Assembly (NCBI RefSeq): GCF_964199755.1
Contig: NC_133914.1
Span: 434,001 to 498,000, forward strand
Direction: 5' to 3'
DNA from: Larus michahellis
Taxonomy: Eukaryota > Chordata > Aves > Charadriiformes > Laridae
DNA: 64,000 nt
A model generated the notes under the pieces. The model was not told where the DNA came from. It was given only the letters and a program-made list of their open reading frames with translations, and did not search any database. Positions 1 through 12,100 of the stretch are shown here, in pieces. The number at the start of each line of letters is the position of its first letter. The stretch's first letter is position 1. A program made the position numbers and the translations under genes.

Positions 1-435
1 TGCAAAGTGAGACACTCATACATTTCCCACCTGGTTAGTGCTGGCTCAGCCCTCTGGAAAATAACAAACGTTTTCCTTGCTGCGGGGCCAGAGGGCTGTG
101 CTGGGAGCACTCTGCTGCTTTCCCATCCTGGCTGCAGACGGGAGGTGCTGCTGGCAGGGTCCAGAATCACTCTTCTTTCCCCTTTTGACAGCTGTTGCTG
201 GTTATGAAAATGGGAATGTTCCCCAGCCAGTTCTCGGCAGGAACTGCCCTTTCCAGGGCTGACCGCATGGGCTGTTTCTTCCTCTTCCCACCTCCTGATG
301 GTAGTCACAGATTCGGGTGCATTCTAGTCTTGGCGAAGCACTGCCCTTCCCTGCTCCTCCTCCTCGCACAGCACACAGGAAAGGCCCTTGACTCTGGCCT
401 GCGAAGGGGGGATGTTTGTTCCTTGTCCTCAGATC

Positions 436-441
436 AATAAA
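436..441 (+). terminator. Possible polyadenylation signal of an upstream gene
   Basis: An AATAAA hexamer lies near the left edge on the + strand. It could end a transcript entering from the left; AK2 is the syntenic candidate. No coding sequence in the first 435 bases supports this, so it may be a chance match. Confidence 0.2.
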
Positions 442-3400
442 TTTCTTGAGTCAATTCTTTTCCCAAAGCATAAAGAAAGAAACAAGAAACACTGGGACCA
501 TTCCTGCTGTGGGAATTTATACCCCAAAGCTGTCAGTCTGCAAGTAAACCCTGTTCCTAGCACAGAGATCCTGACACCAGCTACCGCCCCCTCTCCCCCA
601 AGTGCAGGGTGGAGATCACACCTTGCAGGAGAGTGGTAGGGACATCACAGCATCTTATAGGAAAGTCATTATTTCTTGTCATGTCTGATGCAAAGGCCAA
701 GCGAGTGTCGACAACATGGACAAGGGAACACTGGGCAAAGCTTAGCGAAGACAGGAAGGAGACAGGGGGGCTTATTGCTACTGGAAGCTGCGGGTCTCCA
801 AAGCTTAGCAAGATTTGCAAGGGGTCAACCATCTCTGTAGGCAGAGAGACTGGGCAGAAGACACCACTGATTACAGTTGCAGCAGGGTAGGAAACCCCAG
901 GGTTCAGAGCTTAAGCCAGTTTCTAAAAGAGCAGAACTAGCAGGAAAGGGAAATGACTCCACATCAGCTTACTTGCACCGTCCTTGCAGCAGCCAGAGTT
1001 GGCTACTCAGAAGATACTGAAGGCACAGAAGCGGGTGGATTCAGGCCACATCCTACCCAGAAGGTTAAGAGTTCCTTGGAAAGCCCAAATGGTGCAACTG
1101 AGCTAATTCAGAAAGAAGTTGTCTGGCTAATGCCAAGGTCAGTCTCAGTAACTCCTTCCACTCTTCCACTTTTGTTGTGCGGTGAGGCAGGGAGCTGAGA
1201 AACTCCCTGGCTGATTTTGGGACCTCAGGCAGAGGTCAGCAACCGCCTGGTTCTGCGTAACAGATGAGTGTGTTAGCACCCACCCCCCTGTGCTCAGTTC
1301 CCTCCCTGACTCCTAATGGCACACAGCAACAGAATTTCCATGCTCTTTATTTCAGAGCTCAGGGAAAATTTCTGTCACCAGCACGGAGTTAAATAAAAAG
1401 TTGGTAAATTCAGGAGGAAATGCGGCTTCACATAGCAAAGTGCTAACCTTTGGAATTGCTTTGAGAGTAGGTTAAGTCGAATATGATAACTGGCTTGGAA
1501 ATATCCCGATGGTTTTATGACCTTTAATAATGTCTGTACTTCTGTACCCAGACAAGGGTCACCAGACTGCTCCAATACATGACCACATTCCGTTAGAAAA
1601 ATCAGGAAAGAATTCTCTTCCCATCTTTCCCTGTCCTGTTGCGATTGCCATTGCTCAGTTTCTGTAAAGCACAGGCCGGAGCAGCATGGCCAGGGTGTTG
1701 AGCACACCACACGGCCTGTTCCTATGAACCCCACTTTGGTATGAGAATGATCTCTGTGTGATCTCTGTGTTACAGCGCTTCTGGAGGTGCCAAGGTGGTA
1801 TTTCGGAAACTTTGCCTCTGAGACAGAGTGTTACTCAGGGGAAAGAAGTACGACACCTGTGTCCTCAGGAGCAGATGCAGGGTTTAAGCCCCATGCTAAT
1901 GTTCTCCCAGATGGTCCTAAAGAGACCTGAGAGATTCAGGTCTCTTCCCACGATGGCAGTGACCTCCTGGCAAGCGAGGGAGTGTGTATGTTTCTCTTCC
2001 CCTGCCAAGATGAAAACAGTCCCTTTTACTTTCTTATTTCGCTTTTACTGTCCCCAGCCCCAGTCCAGGGCTGTGAGGGTTGGGTGGTGGCTCTGTTTCA
2101 CAGTGACCTTCCCATGGCCATTGCTGAAGGGGCTACAGGTAAGGAGAGGCCCTGCTGAGGGCAGTCGTGCTCTTGTCCTTGGAAGTTCTGCTGAGACATT
2201 TCTCTTCCCAGGTGTAAACTGGTGCTTTGTGGGATTGGAGCTCAAACCTCCTTTGACGCCAAGCAGCCACAGGGACAGGCTTCAGCCACCACCTGCCCAT
2301 GACAGCAGATCCCCCTGGTGCTCAGTTCACTGAAGCCTTTTCCCATTAGCAGGTCACTGCGAGCAGTGGATTATACCCTGGCAACAGGGACACTGCAACA
2401 TGCAAGCCCCGAAACTGCAGCGCCTGCTCCACTACACAGCAAAATAGGTCGTGCATCAGCAAATGAAAAAGGACAGATGGTGTCTGCTAATACCGCTTAG
2501 TTTATGGCCTGCAGGATTAACTCACTAGTTGTCATGTCTGCAGAAAATAGGAAATGGGTGGGTCGGGTGGAGGAAACGTGGTGTGCCCAGCCCTCCCTGT
2601 GTTTGTAGGATGCACCAGCTGGAAAGGATGTCAGAGATGCTGCGAGGTTTTGAGATGCTGCCGAAAGGCTGCCAGTGTCTCTTTGAGGGTCTGGGCACTA
2701 GAGCTGGTGCCTTGTACCAAGCTTTGCCATCCAGCTCCGTTTCCCACACTCCCACCACAAAGATCAGCGCTGTAGGGAGAAAGATGCTGAGCCATGCAGG
2801 GATCCCCAGCAGAGACAGGGACACTGTTTGTGGTCTATGTGCCAACAACGGCTCTGCAGGAGAAGCCCACAGCTTCCTGTCCTGCGCCAGCTGCAGGACA
2901 GCCTCCAGTTCAGCCTTTTGAACCTTTCAGCCTTACCCACGTGTCTGCAGGAGTGAGACAGAAAGCTGATGCAGAAGCCTCAGGTCTTTTCAATGCCTTC
3001 TCTGTGACACACTGTTCTCCTTTCCTGGAAACCAGGCCAGTGCCTCACTCTGTTCTCCTTGCAGAAATCAAGCCCCCTGTCAGTGCTCTAGCTTCTCTGC
3101 ATCTGCTCTCCGAGGGCAGAACAAACCCTTACTCAGTCCTCCCCAAATGGTCCTCCTGAAGATTTCACCTTGATCCTCTCTGCCTCTGCTGCAGCCAGGT
3201 TTGCTCACATCCTGCAAGATGCTGAGCACCCTGAAAAACAGCTGCCATCAGAGAGAGAGGAGAGTCTCCAGAGCAGTGCTAGGTTTCTGCCCTGTCATGC
3301 CACCTCCGTGTTCGTGGCACCTGGCTCTCCCCACTGAGTGCCTGACCACCACCACCCTGGCACAGTGTGCCCAGGACAGGCAGCTGCCTGCTGCCGTCAG

Positions 3401-6400
3401 AGGTGTTTGTCACCCCCACCTTCTTCTAGCCACAACCAGCTGTCACAGGCACTGGGGTTTTCTCCAGTGACTAATTTGCCTGTGTTTATGCCAACGCCAA
3501 ACACATAATTGCCTGTTTAACAACTCGGGTGAGGAGGGAGTCTGGCTGCTTTGTCGTACGGTAGGGATCAGACCAACGCTTTCCCGATGGCAGCACCCTA
3601 CTGTGCTAAACCTTCTCAGTTATAAATCCCCTATCATTAAGGAGAACAGGTCACCAGTAAGAGTGAATCGAGAGTGGGGATCATTGTTACTTCTATCCCT
3701 AAAGCTGTACAGTCAGTGTGCAGGACAGCAGGTGTATAAAGGAATCGGAACAGCCTGTGCTTTTATTACAAAAGGAAATGCTTCTTTTGTAGAGGGGGAA
3801 AGCATGTCAGATTACTATTGTAAGTAATTGCTTAACGCTCCCTACCTTTACGTCATTGCTGAAGTAGATGGTAGTTATCTCTGAGTCCCTGTTCAGGGTC
3901 CCCTTTCAGTGCACGTGTATCAGCGACGGGCCAAGCCCATGGCCCTCCTGGCTGGATGAGCCCTGGGGGAGACAGGATGGTGAGTTATGTGGGCACACGA
4001 GCCTCCAAGTTCTTCCCCCTCAAAATCTCCCCACCTCCCGCCTCTTTTTATCAGCTGCTGACAAGACTTGCCATGTGTGTAGGTGGCTCTCAAGCTTACA
4101 AGATGATTCCCCGCTCCCCCCACCTCCATCCATGAAGTGCATTCAGGATTTCGAGGAGGGGGAGCGTAGTGTTCCTCCGTCTGCAGGCCTGTTCTGCAAG
4201 GGACACGCGATGCTTTCAGAGAGCTCCATGTGGTAACTCTCTCCCAGGATTTCACACAACAGCATCTTCCGCAGAAAGTCACAGCAGGGAGTGGAAGATT
4301 GCTGGGCGTGTGGGTGTTAGGAGGGAGCAGAGTGGGATGGGGAGATGGAGGGGAGAGGAGGTGTAACTGCAGAGTAAACCAGAACAATCCTCTTGGAAGA
4401 GGCTTGAGTTTCTGATCCCAGGGCTCCCATCTTCTGCCTTTTTCTCTTCATTTAAAAAATGTCAATCCTTGTTAAGTCCAGCAGAGAAAAAGGGAGTCAA
4501 GCAGAATCATCTCTTCCTTCCCTGAACACATCTCAGGGGACCACAAGAGGCAAACAGAACATGAACTAGCTAGATCAACCCAGAAAGTGTGTGCAGATTT
4601 GCACACTGGGGAGAGCCCTCTCCAGCCATTGGTGTCTTCCCTGGAGAGACATAAACGGCCACTAATGACATCTCCATCTGAGAAATGATCAGAGTGCATG
4701 TCATTACAAACCAGTGTTTCCCCAGGGCCCCGGCAGAAAATGACCCCAATGAGCTTCAGTTTTTGAACACACAGCTGCTACCTCGTGAATGCAAAGCATC
4801 CCTCGCCACAGATCTCAAAGCTCTCAGGGTTAAGCTTCGCTGAACCCCTCTAACAAAGCCAGACTGCCATCCCTGCCCTGCACACAGGGGAGCTGGGGCC
4901 CCGAGAGAACGAATAAGGGAAGCCCGCATGCTCCGGGCATGACTCTTCAGGGCAGGGAGCTGGGACGAGACCCCCCACTTCACCTCTGAGAGGTTTAAAA
5001 CTACTTTGTGCTACTTGTGTCTGTCTGTCCCTTTCACCTTCATCTATATGCTGTGACTACAGCAAACTCCCAGCTTTGCCTGCAAGGTGTCACAGCACAC
5101 ACCTGGCTGTGCCCTGTGGGGCATCCTCAGGAGACAGACCCTTGAAACTGTCATCTGCATTTTGGCACTGGGGAATCCTGGTGCAGCTGGATCCCTTTAA
5201 CAGCCCTGGCCGTCCCATCCGAGCAGGGCCAAAGGTCTCAACCTGCCCAGCAAGACCGGAGCTGAGTCATTCCAGAGTGCCCCTGTCCAGGAAGAAGGAA
5301 GAATTCCTGGTGTAAAGCTGTTCCCCCTCCTTCCCCCTTTTTGTCGTGTCTGTGGCTATTTCAGAAAGCAGCAACGTGAGCTGGATTTTCTCTAAACTCC
5401 ATCTGCTCTGCAACGTGGCCTGTGACCCACGAATAACCACCCAACCCTGTCTGGGTAGAGAGGAAGAAACCCCGAGGAGACCCATGTACTTCTAGATAAA
5501 ACAGTCTGTTCCAGGGAGGGGTTCACACCTCAGTGCCAGAATGACCTAGAGGTTTCGGGCAGATTCAGTCTTTGTGTGTCCTGAAATAGCCATTTCAACA
5601 TCTCCATGTCCTGTGGGCCAGGGACGAGAGCAACAGGCAGTTAGTTATTTACCATACCTGTGCAATCTGGGTAACCAGGAGAGGGGGGGCAGCCAAAGGG
5701 GACGTGGTAGGAGCTGGAGTTTCTATTTTATAGGCTGCAAACCAAGCCGGCACGCCTGCCTGCCAGCACCCCACCGCAGCAATGTTCCCGGCCACAGCAC
5801 ACCCCAGTCCCCCCATGCAAATACTCCCATTCTGAGAGCAGAGTTTCGCAATCCCTTCCCGGCAGCCAGCCTCTGCTTTCACTCTCTGAATTACCACGGG
5901 GAGTTTTCATTACATCACTAGAGGCTCTTCCTCCTTGAAGCCAGTGACAGAGCTGTCACTCTGCTTTTGTGGGGGTTTTTGGGGTGTGGGTGGCTGGGGT
6001 ATTTCTCTGGAAAGGGGCCCTGTGGCTCCCAAAGGCAGGTTCAGCCCAGCCCACCCTCCCTGGCTGCTCCGTCCAGGCACCGGGCAGCGTGGCTTGGCTC
6101 AAAGCGGTGCCTGGACAAAGCAGGCCCCGCACTGCTGCTGGAAGCCTTCCTGGGAGACACGGCATTTTCAGGCGGCTTTAAAAGTCGCCTGTGCCAAATC
6201 CTGCTCTGATTTAAGCAGCAGGGTTGGAAGTCAGCAGTCTGCCAGCTTTCTGCCAGCGTAAGCAAGAGCAAATTTGCCTATCAGAGCTGCGATTTGCAGA
6301 GTGGTTCACTGAAGCATTTGAATTCTCCCCTCCCTCTTTTTTTTTGGTTGGTTTTTTTTTGTTTGTTTATCTTTTCAAATATCCCGCAGTTAAACGGTCA

Positions 6401-7309
6401 GACTGGTGACGGTTTCCCTGCAGCCCCAGGGAGGGGCTGAGCTGATTTCGCTCCCAATCCGGTGACTTTCCAATCAGCCTCTTTCCTCCCCTCTCTGGCA
6501 GCCCGTTTCCGTGCCCTCTCCTTCCCACCCGAAGGTCCCGGCTGGGTTGTTTTTTTCCAATTTGAATCAAAACAAACTACCGGGTTCAAACTGCTCCCTA
6601 CTCAGGAAGGTGCTGAGCAGGAGCCTCTGCTCCTGGCAAGGGCTACAGAAACTCACCATGGAGAAACACCTCAGCCATGGAGAACTTTTTTCAAGTAGAT
6701 GGTATGCCTGGACCACGGCGGGGTCAGCACAGTTAGACGTCTGTATCTCTGAGCTCCATAAAAGCACTGAATTCCCTCAAACATATGAAAACTGGCAAGA
6801 GGCTGGCGCAGCTCGGGCACAGGGAAGATGGCTCTGAAGTCAGCATGAGTCCTGGGATTTACCCTTGCCTCTCCCAGCCCTGTTTGTATCATAATTCCTC
6901 ATATAAGGGAATGAAGAGTCATTTCTGCCCCATCAGCATGTTGTGAGCTGATGCCTTTCCCAGGGACTCCAGATGGCTTTGCTCTCTGTCTCTCTGTTTG
7001 TGTCTGCACTGCTGGTAATTCAGGCCTGTCTCACATTAGCTTTTGAGATGAAACCTTCCCACAATTAGTTACAGTCTGTGCTCTTGCGCTGCAAAGGACG
7101 TAGGGCTGAGCTGTCAGAGCGCTGTCTGGGAGATCCGTCCCACACACAAGTCCTGTTCAGGTTTCTCTATTTCAGTCAGGAGTGTGATTTTTCTAGTGAA
7201 ATCATCAAACCAAGACAGTCTCTGTTACAGATGGGTAGCGACGGCCATTTAAAGATGCCTCATACCTGGCCAGTCCCAGGCAGGAATAGTTAATTTCAAT
7301 ATAATCTTG

Positions 7310-7400
7310 TACAACATCTCTCCTTTCGTTCTCCGGCCTTCTTTTCCCACTAGTGAAATGGGGAGAGGATCCTTTCGTGTGTTGGTGCACTCCGGGAGCT
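7310..7400 (-). repeat. Possible MIR-type SINE fragment
   Basis: A short stretch resembles the reverse complement of the MIR core that reads as a CTC-rich segment followed by 'GTGAAATGGGGA'. The match is short and diverged, so this is tentative. Confidence 0.25.
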
Positions 7401-7889
7401 CCACATCAGAAGTGTCAGAGAAATTCTAAGCATCTTCATGCCTGTCCATAACCTGCCAGGGACCGGCGCCCAGCAACTCGAGCTGCTCAGGGGCAACGTG
7501 CTCCACAGACACCCTTGGAGCATCCCTGCCTCTCCTGGAGCAGAACTGTTTGACCCTCGTGCTAAATTAGCTTGCTAATAACAGGGTTCTCGATCCCAGG
7601 GGGGAATTTAACACCCTGAGGCTAATCCTAAGCGTGGTCCAAAACTTCCAGCTGGGCCAAAGCCATGGGTATTGTGGCAGGAATGCCGGAGCGCAGCTGA
7701 GGTGAGGGAGAGCTGACAAATGTCTGGGGAACATAAGCTCTAGGGAAGGAATTGGGTGCAGCAGGCATCTTGGGATAAGCACAAAGTGAGGGTGTATGGC
7801 AGGTACAGAATTAATGAAGAAAAGCGCAGGGAAGGTAACAGGAGAGCTGAAGGGTGTTGGGAGAGGAGGTGACTTCATTTGTGTGCTCT

Positions 7890-7990
7890 TACACAGGCGA
7901 TTTACTCCCTCCGTGCCTTCATTCACCCATCCATCAAATGGGGAAGCGTCATCATTATCTCTGCTGCACAGACAGGCGCAGGGTCTTTGC
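7890..7990 (-). repeat. MIR/CORE-SINE-like relic
   Basis: The order of a CTCCCTCCGTGCCTTCA segment, then CATCAAATGGGGA, then an ATCATTATCTCT segment follows the reverse-complement MIR consensus (cytosine-rich segment, 'cctcag...catctgtaaaatgggg', then 'ataataat'). It is heavily diverged, as expected for an ancient amniote SINE in a bird. Identification is by eye. Confidence 0.4.
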
Positions 7991-8749
7991 CTACAGCAAG
8001 TCAGGCAGCACGAGCACCGAAACCCAGGTGCTTTCCACCGTCAGCCTGGGTTTGGCTCACTAAACCTTGTTCTCCACCCCAGAGGCACTGAACGGGGTCC
8101 TCCGCAGCCAGGAAGGAGCCTTGTAATAACTATGCAAATAGGCTTTTCTGAAAGAAATTATTTCAGGAATGGCGATAGCTGGAAGACAGTGATGAAGCCA
8201 CACTTGTCACATGAATAACTACAGTCTGTCCAGTCAGAAGCTGACAGTCTACAGGGAAAGCAGCCCCTTCTGCGCTGATTTAACATGCACTTCATAGACA
8301 CAGCAGATCTCTCTGCTTCGTCTCCGCTGCACAATAAGAGGCAGTATCCCTCCCGTTAGCTTATCTGCCTTTGAACGGGAGACAAGGCTGGCAGACCCCC
8401 ATGGGCACAGGGGAACCCTAGAAGGAAACGGAGGCTTTTCAATTTCTGCACGACTGCAGTTAAGAATGCAGGTTGTAGTTTCAGTGCCTCTGTATGAAAG
8501 AGGCCAAACCCCGCAGTCGGGGAAGCGTGCCCGGGTGAGTAAATCTCCACACGACTCTTACAAATACTATAAAGGAGGGCCACGCAGCCAGGGGCAAGAT
8601 GCCCCAGCAGGATGTATAAATTCAGAGGAGCCTCAAGCAGTTATAGACCCTGCTCTCCAACAAGAGAGATGTTAAAAAACAAAATTCCACAGGGGCACAG
8701 CCCCTCCACCCGCTCCTAGGAGAGCACCAGGCCCCTTCACAACCCTCCA

Positions 8750-9171
8750 TTAGCGCCAGACCTGGGACGCGGTGGGGAAGCCTCTGTCCGGCTGAGGCCA
8801 ACAGGCCGCCATGCTCCAGCCAAGCCCTGCGGCCCTATCAGTGCGAGGAGGAGCGGGACGCTGAGGGGGGCCGGGGCCGGGGCCAGCCACCGCCTCCCCG
8901 GGGACGGAGAGCTTCAGGCCTGCCCGGCGGCGCTGCCCGCAACCAAAATGGCGGCGGCCGCGGCCGGGCGGGGCGGGGCGGGGCGCATGCGCAGTGGGCG
9001 GGGCGGGGCGGGGCGGGGCGGGGCCGCGCTCACCGGCGGCGGGGCCGCTGTCGTTGCAGCGCGGCGGAGGTAGCACCGGGCGGGACGCGGTGCGCGGAGC
9101 CCCCCCGATCCCCGGAACGACCCTCACCGCAGGCCGACACCGTCGATTGGCAGCCACCGGCCCCGGTCGCC
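8750..9171 (+). promoter_or_regulatory. RNF19B: RNF19B CpG-island promoter and 5' leader
   Basis: This block is very rich in C, G and CpG and runs into the RNF19B start codon. Visible motifs are a YY1-type AAAATGGCGGC at about 8,945-8,955, a palindromic NRF1-type GCGCATGCGC at 8,983-8,992, and flanking tandem GGGGC units at about 8,966-8,982 and 8,996-9,024, which are overlapping GC boxes. No TATA box is seen. The picture fits a TATA-less, broadly active promoter. The transcription start is not determined; the NRF1 site suggests it lies close downstream, around 9,000-9,100. Confidence 0.7.
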
Positions 9172-12100
9172 ATGGGCTCCGAGCGGGAATCTGAATCGCC
9201 GCGCTCCTCCTCCATCCACTCGGCCGCCGCCAAGTGCCCGAAGCCCGGTCGCCGCCGCCGCCTCTCCTTCCAGAGCGTCTTCTCCGCCGCCGCCGCCTCC
9301 GCCGCCGGCGGCCGCCGCCGCGCCAAGGCCGAGCCGCCTCCCGCCGCCCCGCCGCCGCCTCCCGCCGCCCCGCCGGCCCCGCCGCCCCCGCCACCGCCGC
9401 CGCCGCCGCCTCCGCCGCCCCTCGAGGAAGCCCCGGTGGTCCCGGAGGGTGGCGGCGAAGAGGAGCTGGAGTGCCCGCTGTGCCTGGTGCGGCAGCCGGC
9501 GGAGAACGCCCCCCGGTTGCTGTCGTGTCCGCACCGGTCGTGCGGGGCCTGCCTGCGGCAGTACCTCCGCATCGAGATCACCGAGTCCCGCGTCAACATC
9601 TGCTGCCCCGAGTGCAGCGAACGCCTCAACCCCGCCGACATCCGCCGCCTCCTCCGCGACTCCCCGCACCTCGTCGCCAAGTACGAGGAGTTCATGCTGC
9701 GCCGCTGCCTCGCCGCCGACCCCGACTGCCGCTGGTGCCCGGCCCCCGACTGCGGGTGAGTCCCGGGGCGGTGCTGTCCCCTCTCGTCGGGGGCGCCTGG
9801 GGAGGGAGGGGACCCGCTGTCCCCGCAGGGTGCGGTCCCCTCCGTCCTGGGACGCCTGGGGAGGGGGGGAACCCGTTGTCCCTATAGGGTGTTGTCCCAT
9901 CCATCCGTCCTGGGACAGCCTGGGGAGCAGGGACCCGCTGTCCCCATAGGGTGCTGCTCCATCCGTGTGTCCTGGGATGGCTCAGGGAAGGGAGACCCCC
10001 ACCCTGGTGGGGTGCTGCCCATCCCCAGCAGGTCGTGGGGATGGCATCCCACCCGCTGTCCTGCTGGGGTGCTCCCTGTCCCCACCTGGGTCCCAGGACA
10101 GCACGGGGGGGGTGCTCCCCCCCAGTGAGGTGCTGCTGCTGCTGACACACACTTCTGGTCCTGCTGAGCCCCATGGAGAGCCCTCATTGCAGGTGTTCTC
10201 TGCTTGCTTGTCAGCAGTCTCTTCAGGACAGTTGGTGGGGCTTGGGTACCAAAATGACACTCTGTCTGTCCCTGTTACCTTGCCAGAGCACTAGGATTTG
10301 ACCTTGGGGATTGTGGAAATACAAATTGGGTATGAGTGATAGGACTTGAAGGGGGTTTTAGCTGAGCCATCGTTTCCCTAATTTAAAAGAAAGCTTTTTT
10401 TCTGCACAAATGGGAAGCGTGGAGTTTCCCGGCCGCGTGTATTGCTGCAAGCCATGGGGACAGAGCATGGGGACACCCTGCAGCTTCCACGGTGGGGAAG
10501 AAGGAACCGTAAACGGTCACTTTTTCCCAGTGAGGACATGAATAGATGGCACAGAGGAGTGATGTTGACTCATTATCCATTGCCCAAGTGAGGAAATGTC
10601 TGTCCAGAAGTCCGCCCAGCCAAGCTTGATGACTTTGTAGTTATCTGTGTGTTGCTTTCATTTTCTCTTCTCCTTTCCTTCAAATGAACTCTGTGAGGTT
10701 TCTGTTTGAGCATAAGCCAAAGCTGCCTGGAAAAGGGCTTTGTTCGGGAAACTTAGAGAAGTGCTGTGAAGTTTAGCTATAGCTCAGCTTGGATCGCAAT
10801 TCTGGGTAGCGAGAACATGAAAGGAAAGTTTGACCTAGTAGTCGGAACGGAAAGTGTGGTGGGAGGGTTGCGAAGATTTAATCAGAGCATTGTAGCAGCC
10901 TTTCTATGCAAATTGGCTAACCTGGCTCAGGTTACCCATTTCGCAGCCTCTGAGCATCCCTGTGTAAGGGCTTGTTTTTTCAGAGGGACACGTAACAGCG
11001 AACAACAGCTTTGCTCCTTTCTGAAGCAAGATGAGTGCTAGATCTTGATATTTCTGTGTCACTAGGGATGGGATCAGGGGGGCTGGAGGAGGTTATGCTG
11101 CCCAGAGAGCAACACCAGAGGGAATGGGAATGCCCCTGCTGTTAACCAGCTAGAGAAAATCCGGTTCCTGCTTACCGAATCTCAGCTCTTTGGCTGCTGT
11201 GATATTTATCTGTGTTCAGGATAAGGTGTAAACGCAACGTACGTCACCCAGGCTGTCTGGTTGGAAGGAGCCAGTCCCAGCCCGGCCTGGAGGGTGTTGT
11301 CTCTTCAACAGTAGCCCAGGCTGAGTCTGCTCCGGCCGTGGCTTTGGGCAGACCGGTGTCACACACAGCTCTTTGTGTGAGAAAAAGCCTCCTCCCTGGT
11401 CAGCCTGTGAGGGCAGACAGGCGACGGGCACGAGCATCCTCCTCTGGGCTGCCCAGCAGAAGCAAGAAGTGACCCTGGGGCTGCTGGAGACCAGGCAGCT
11501 CTCACGGACCAGTGCTGCCAGTGTGTCTGCGGCACTCGAACAAAGGCTGTTGGAATCAGCCCTCTGTCAGGGAGAGGAATTAATCACACTATTCATTCTT
11601 CCCAGCGAGCTTGTGTCGCTGTGCTTATGTAAAATCAGGGTATGAATTATTTACAGCGGGCTTTCCCACCGTAGTAGTGCCGGTGTACCGAGTTGGAGCG
11701 TAGGGCTGGGGACACGGCGATGCTCGGCACTGGGTGTCACCCAGCGCCGAGGTGACGGCAGCGAGGGGCTGCTGGGGGATGGCGGACAAAACCCTGGGCG
11801 TGTGGCACGCAGCATCCTGTGCCTTTTCCATGCGTACCGCAGTCTTTCGTAAATGAAAGAGCTTGGTTGTGCTGCTGGGGAGGAGGAGGAGGAAGACCAA
11901 CACAACACCGGTGCATGTTGCCATGGAAACACCGGTCAATTGATGCGCCATCAGTCGCAATACAAATCATTTTCTATGTTTGCAGCGTTCTTTTTTTCTT
12001 TTTTTTTTTCCCCCTGCTATGATCAGGTGGCATCGCTGTCTAGTGTTTGTCACACTGCATCTCTCCTAGAAGCTTGGGAGAATAACGGAACCTTGAAAGA

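Larger units (their letters stand above)
1..8750. other. Non-coding stretch upstream of RNF19B
   Basis: About 8.7 kb in which I recognise no coding exon on either strand. Open frames here are short and their translations resemble no family I know. By synteny with human 1p35 the gene to the left should be AK2, but its C-terminal coding sequence is not visible, so at most its 3' untranslated region could reach the left edge. Two SINE-like (MIR-type) relics are listed separately. The rest is unremarkable, moderately GC-rich vertebrate intergenic sequence. Confidence 0.5.

Noticed and set aside
1..435. AK2 3' UTR or last exon at the left edge.
   Set aside because: Synteny suggests AK2 should be nearby, but no AK2 C-terminal coding sequence is visible, so only the possible poly(A) signal is reported.
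8750..9900. Long overlapping open frames on the - strand across the RNF19B promoter and exon 1.
   Set aside because: They are low-complexity Arg/Gly/Pro translations of CpG-island sequence and shadow the real exon on the other strand.
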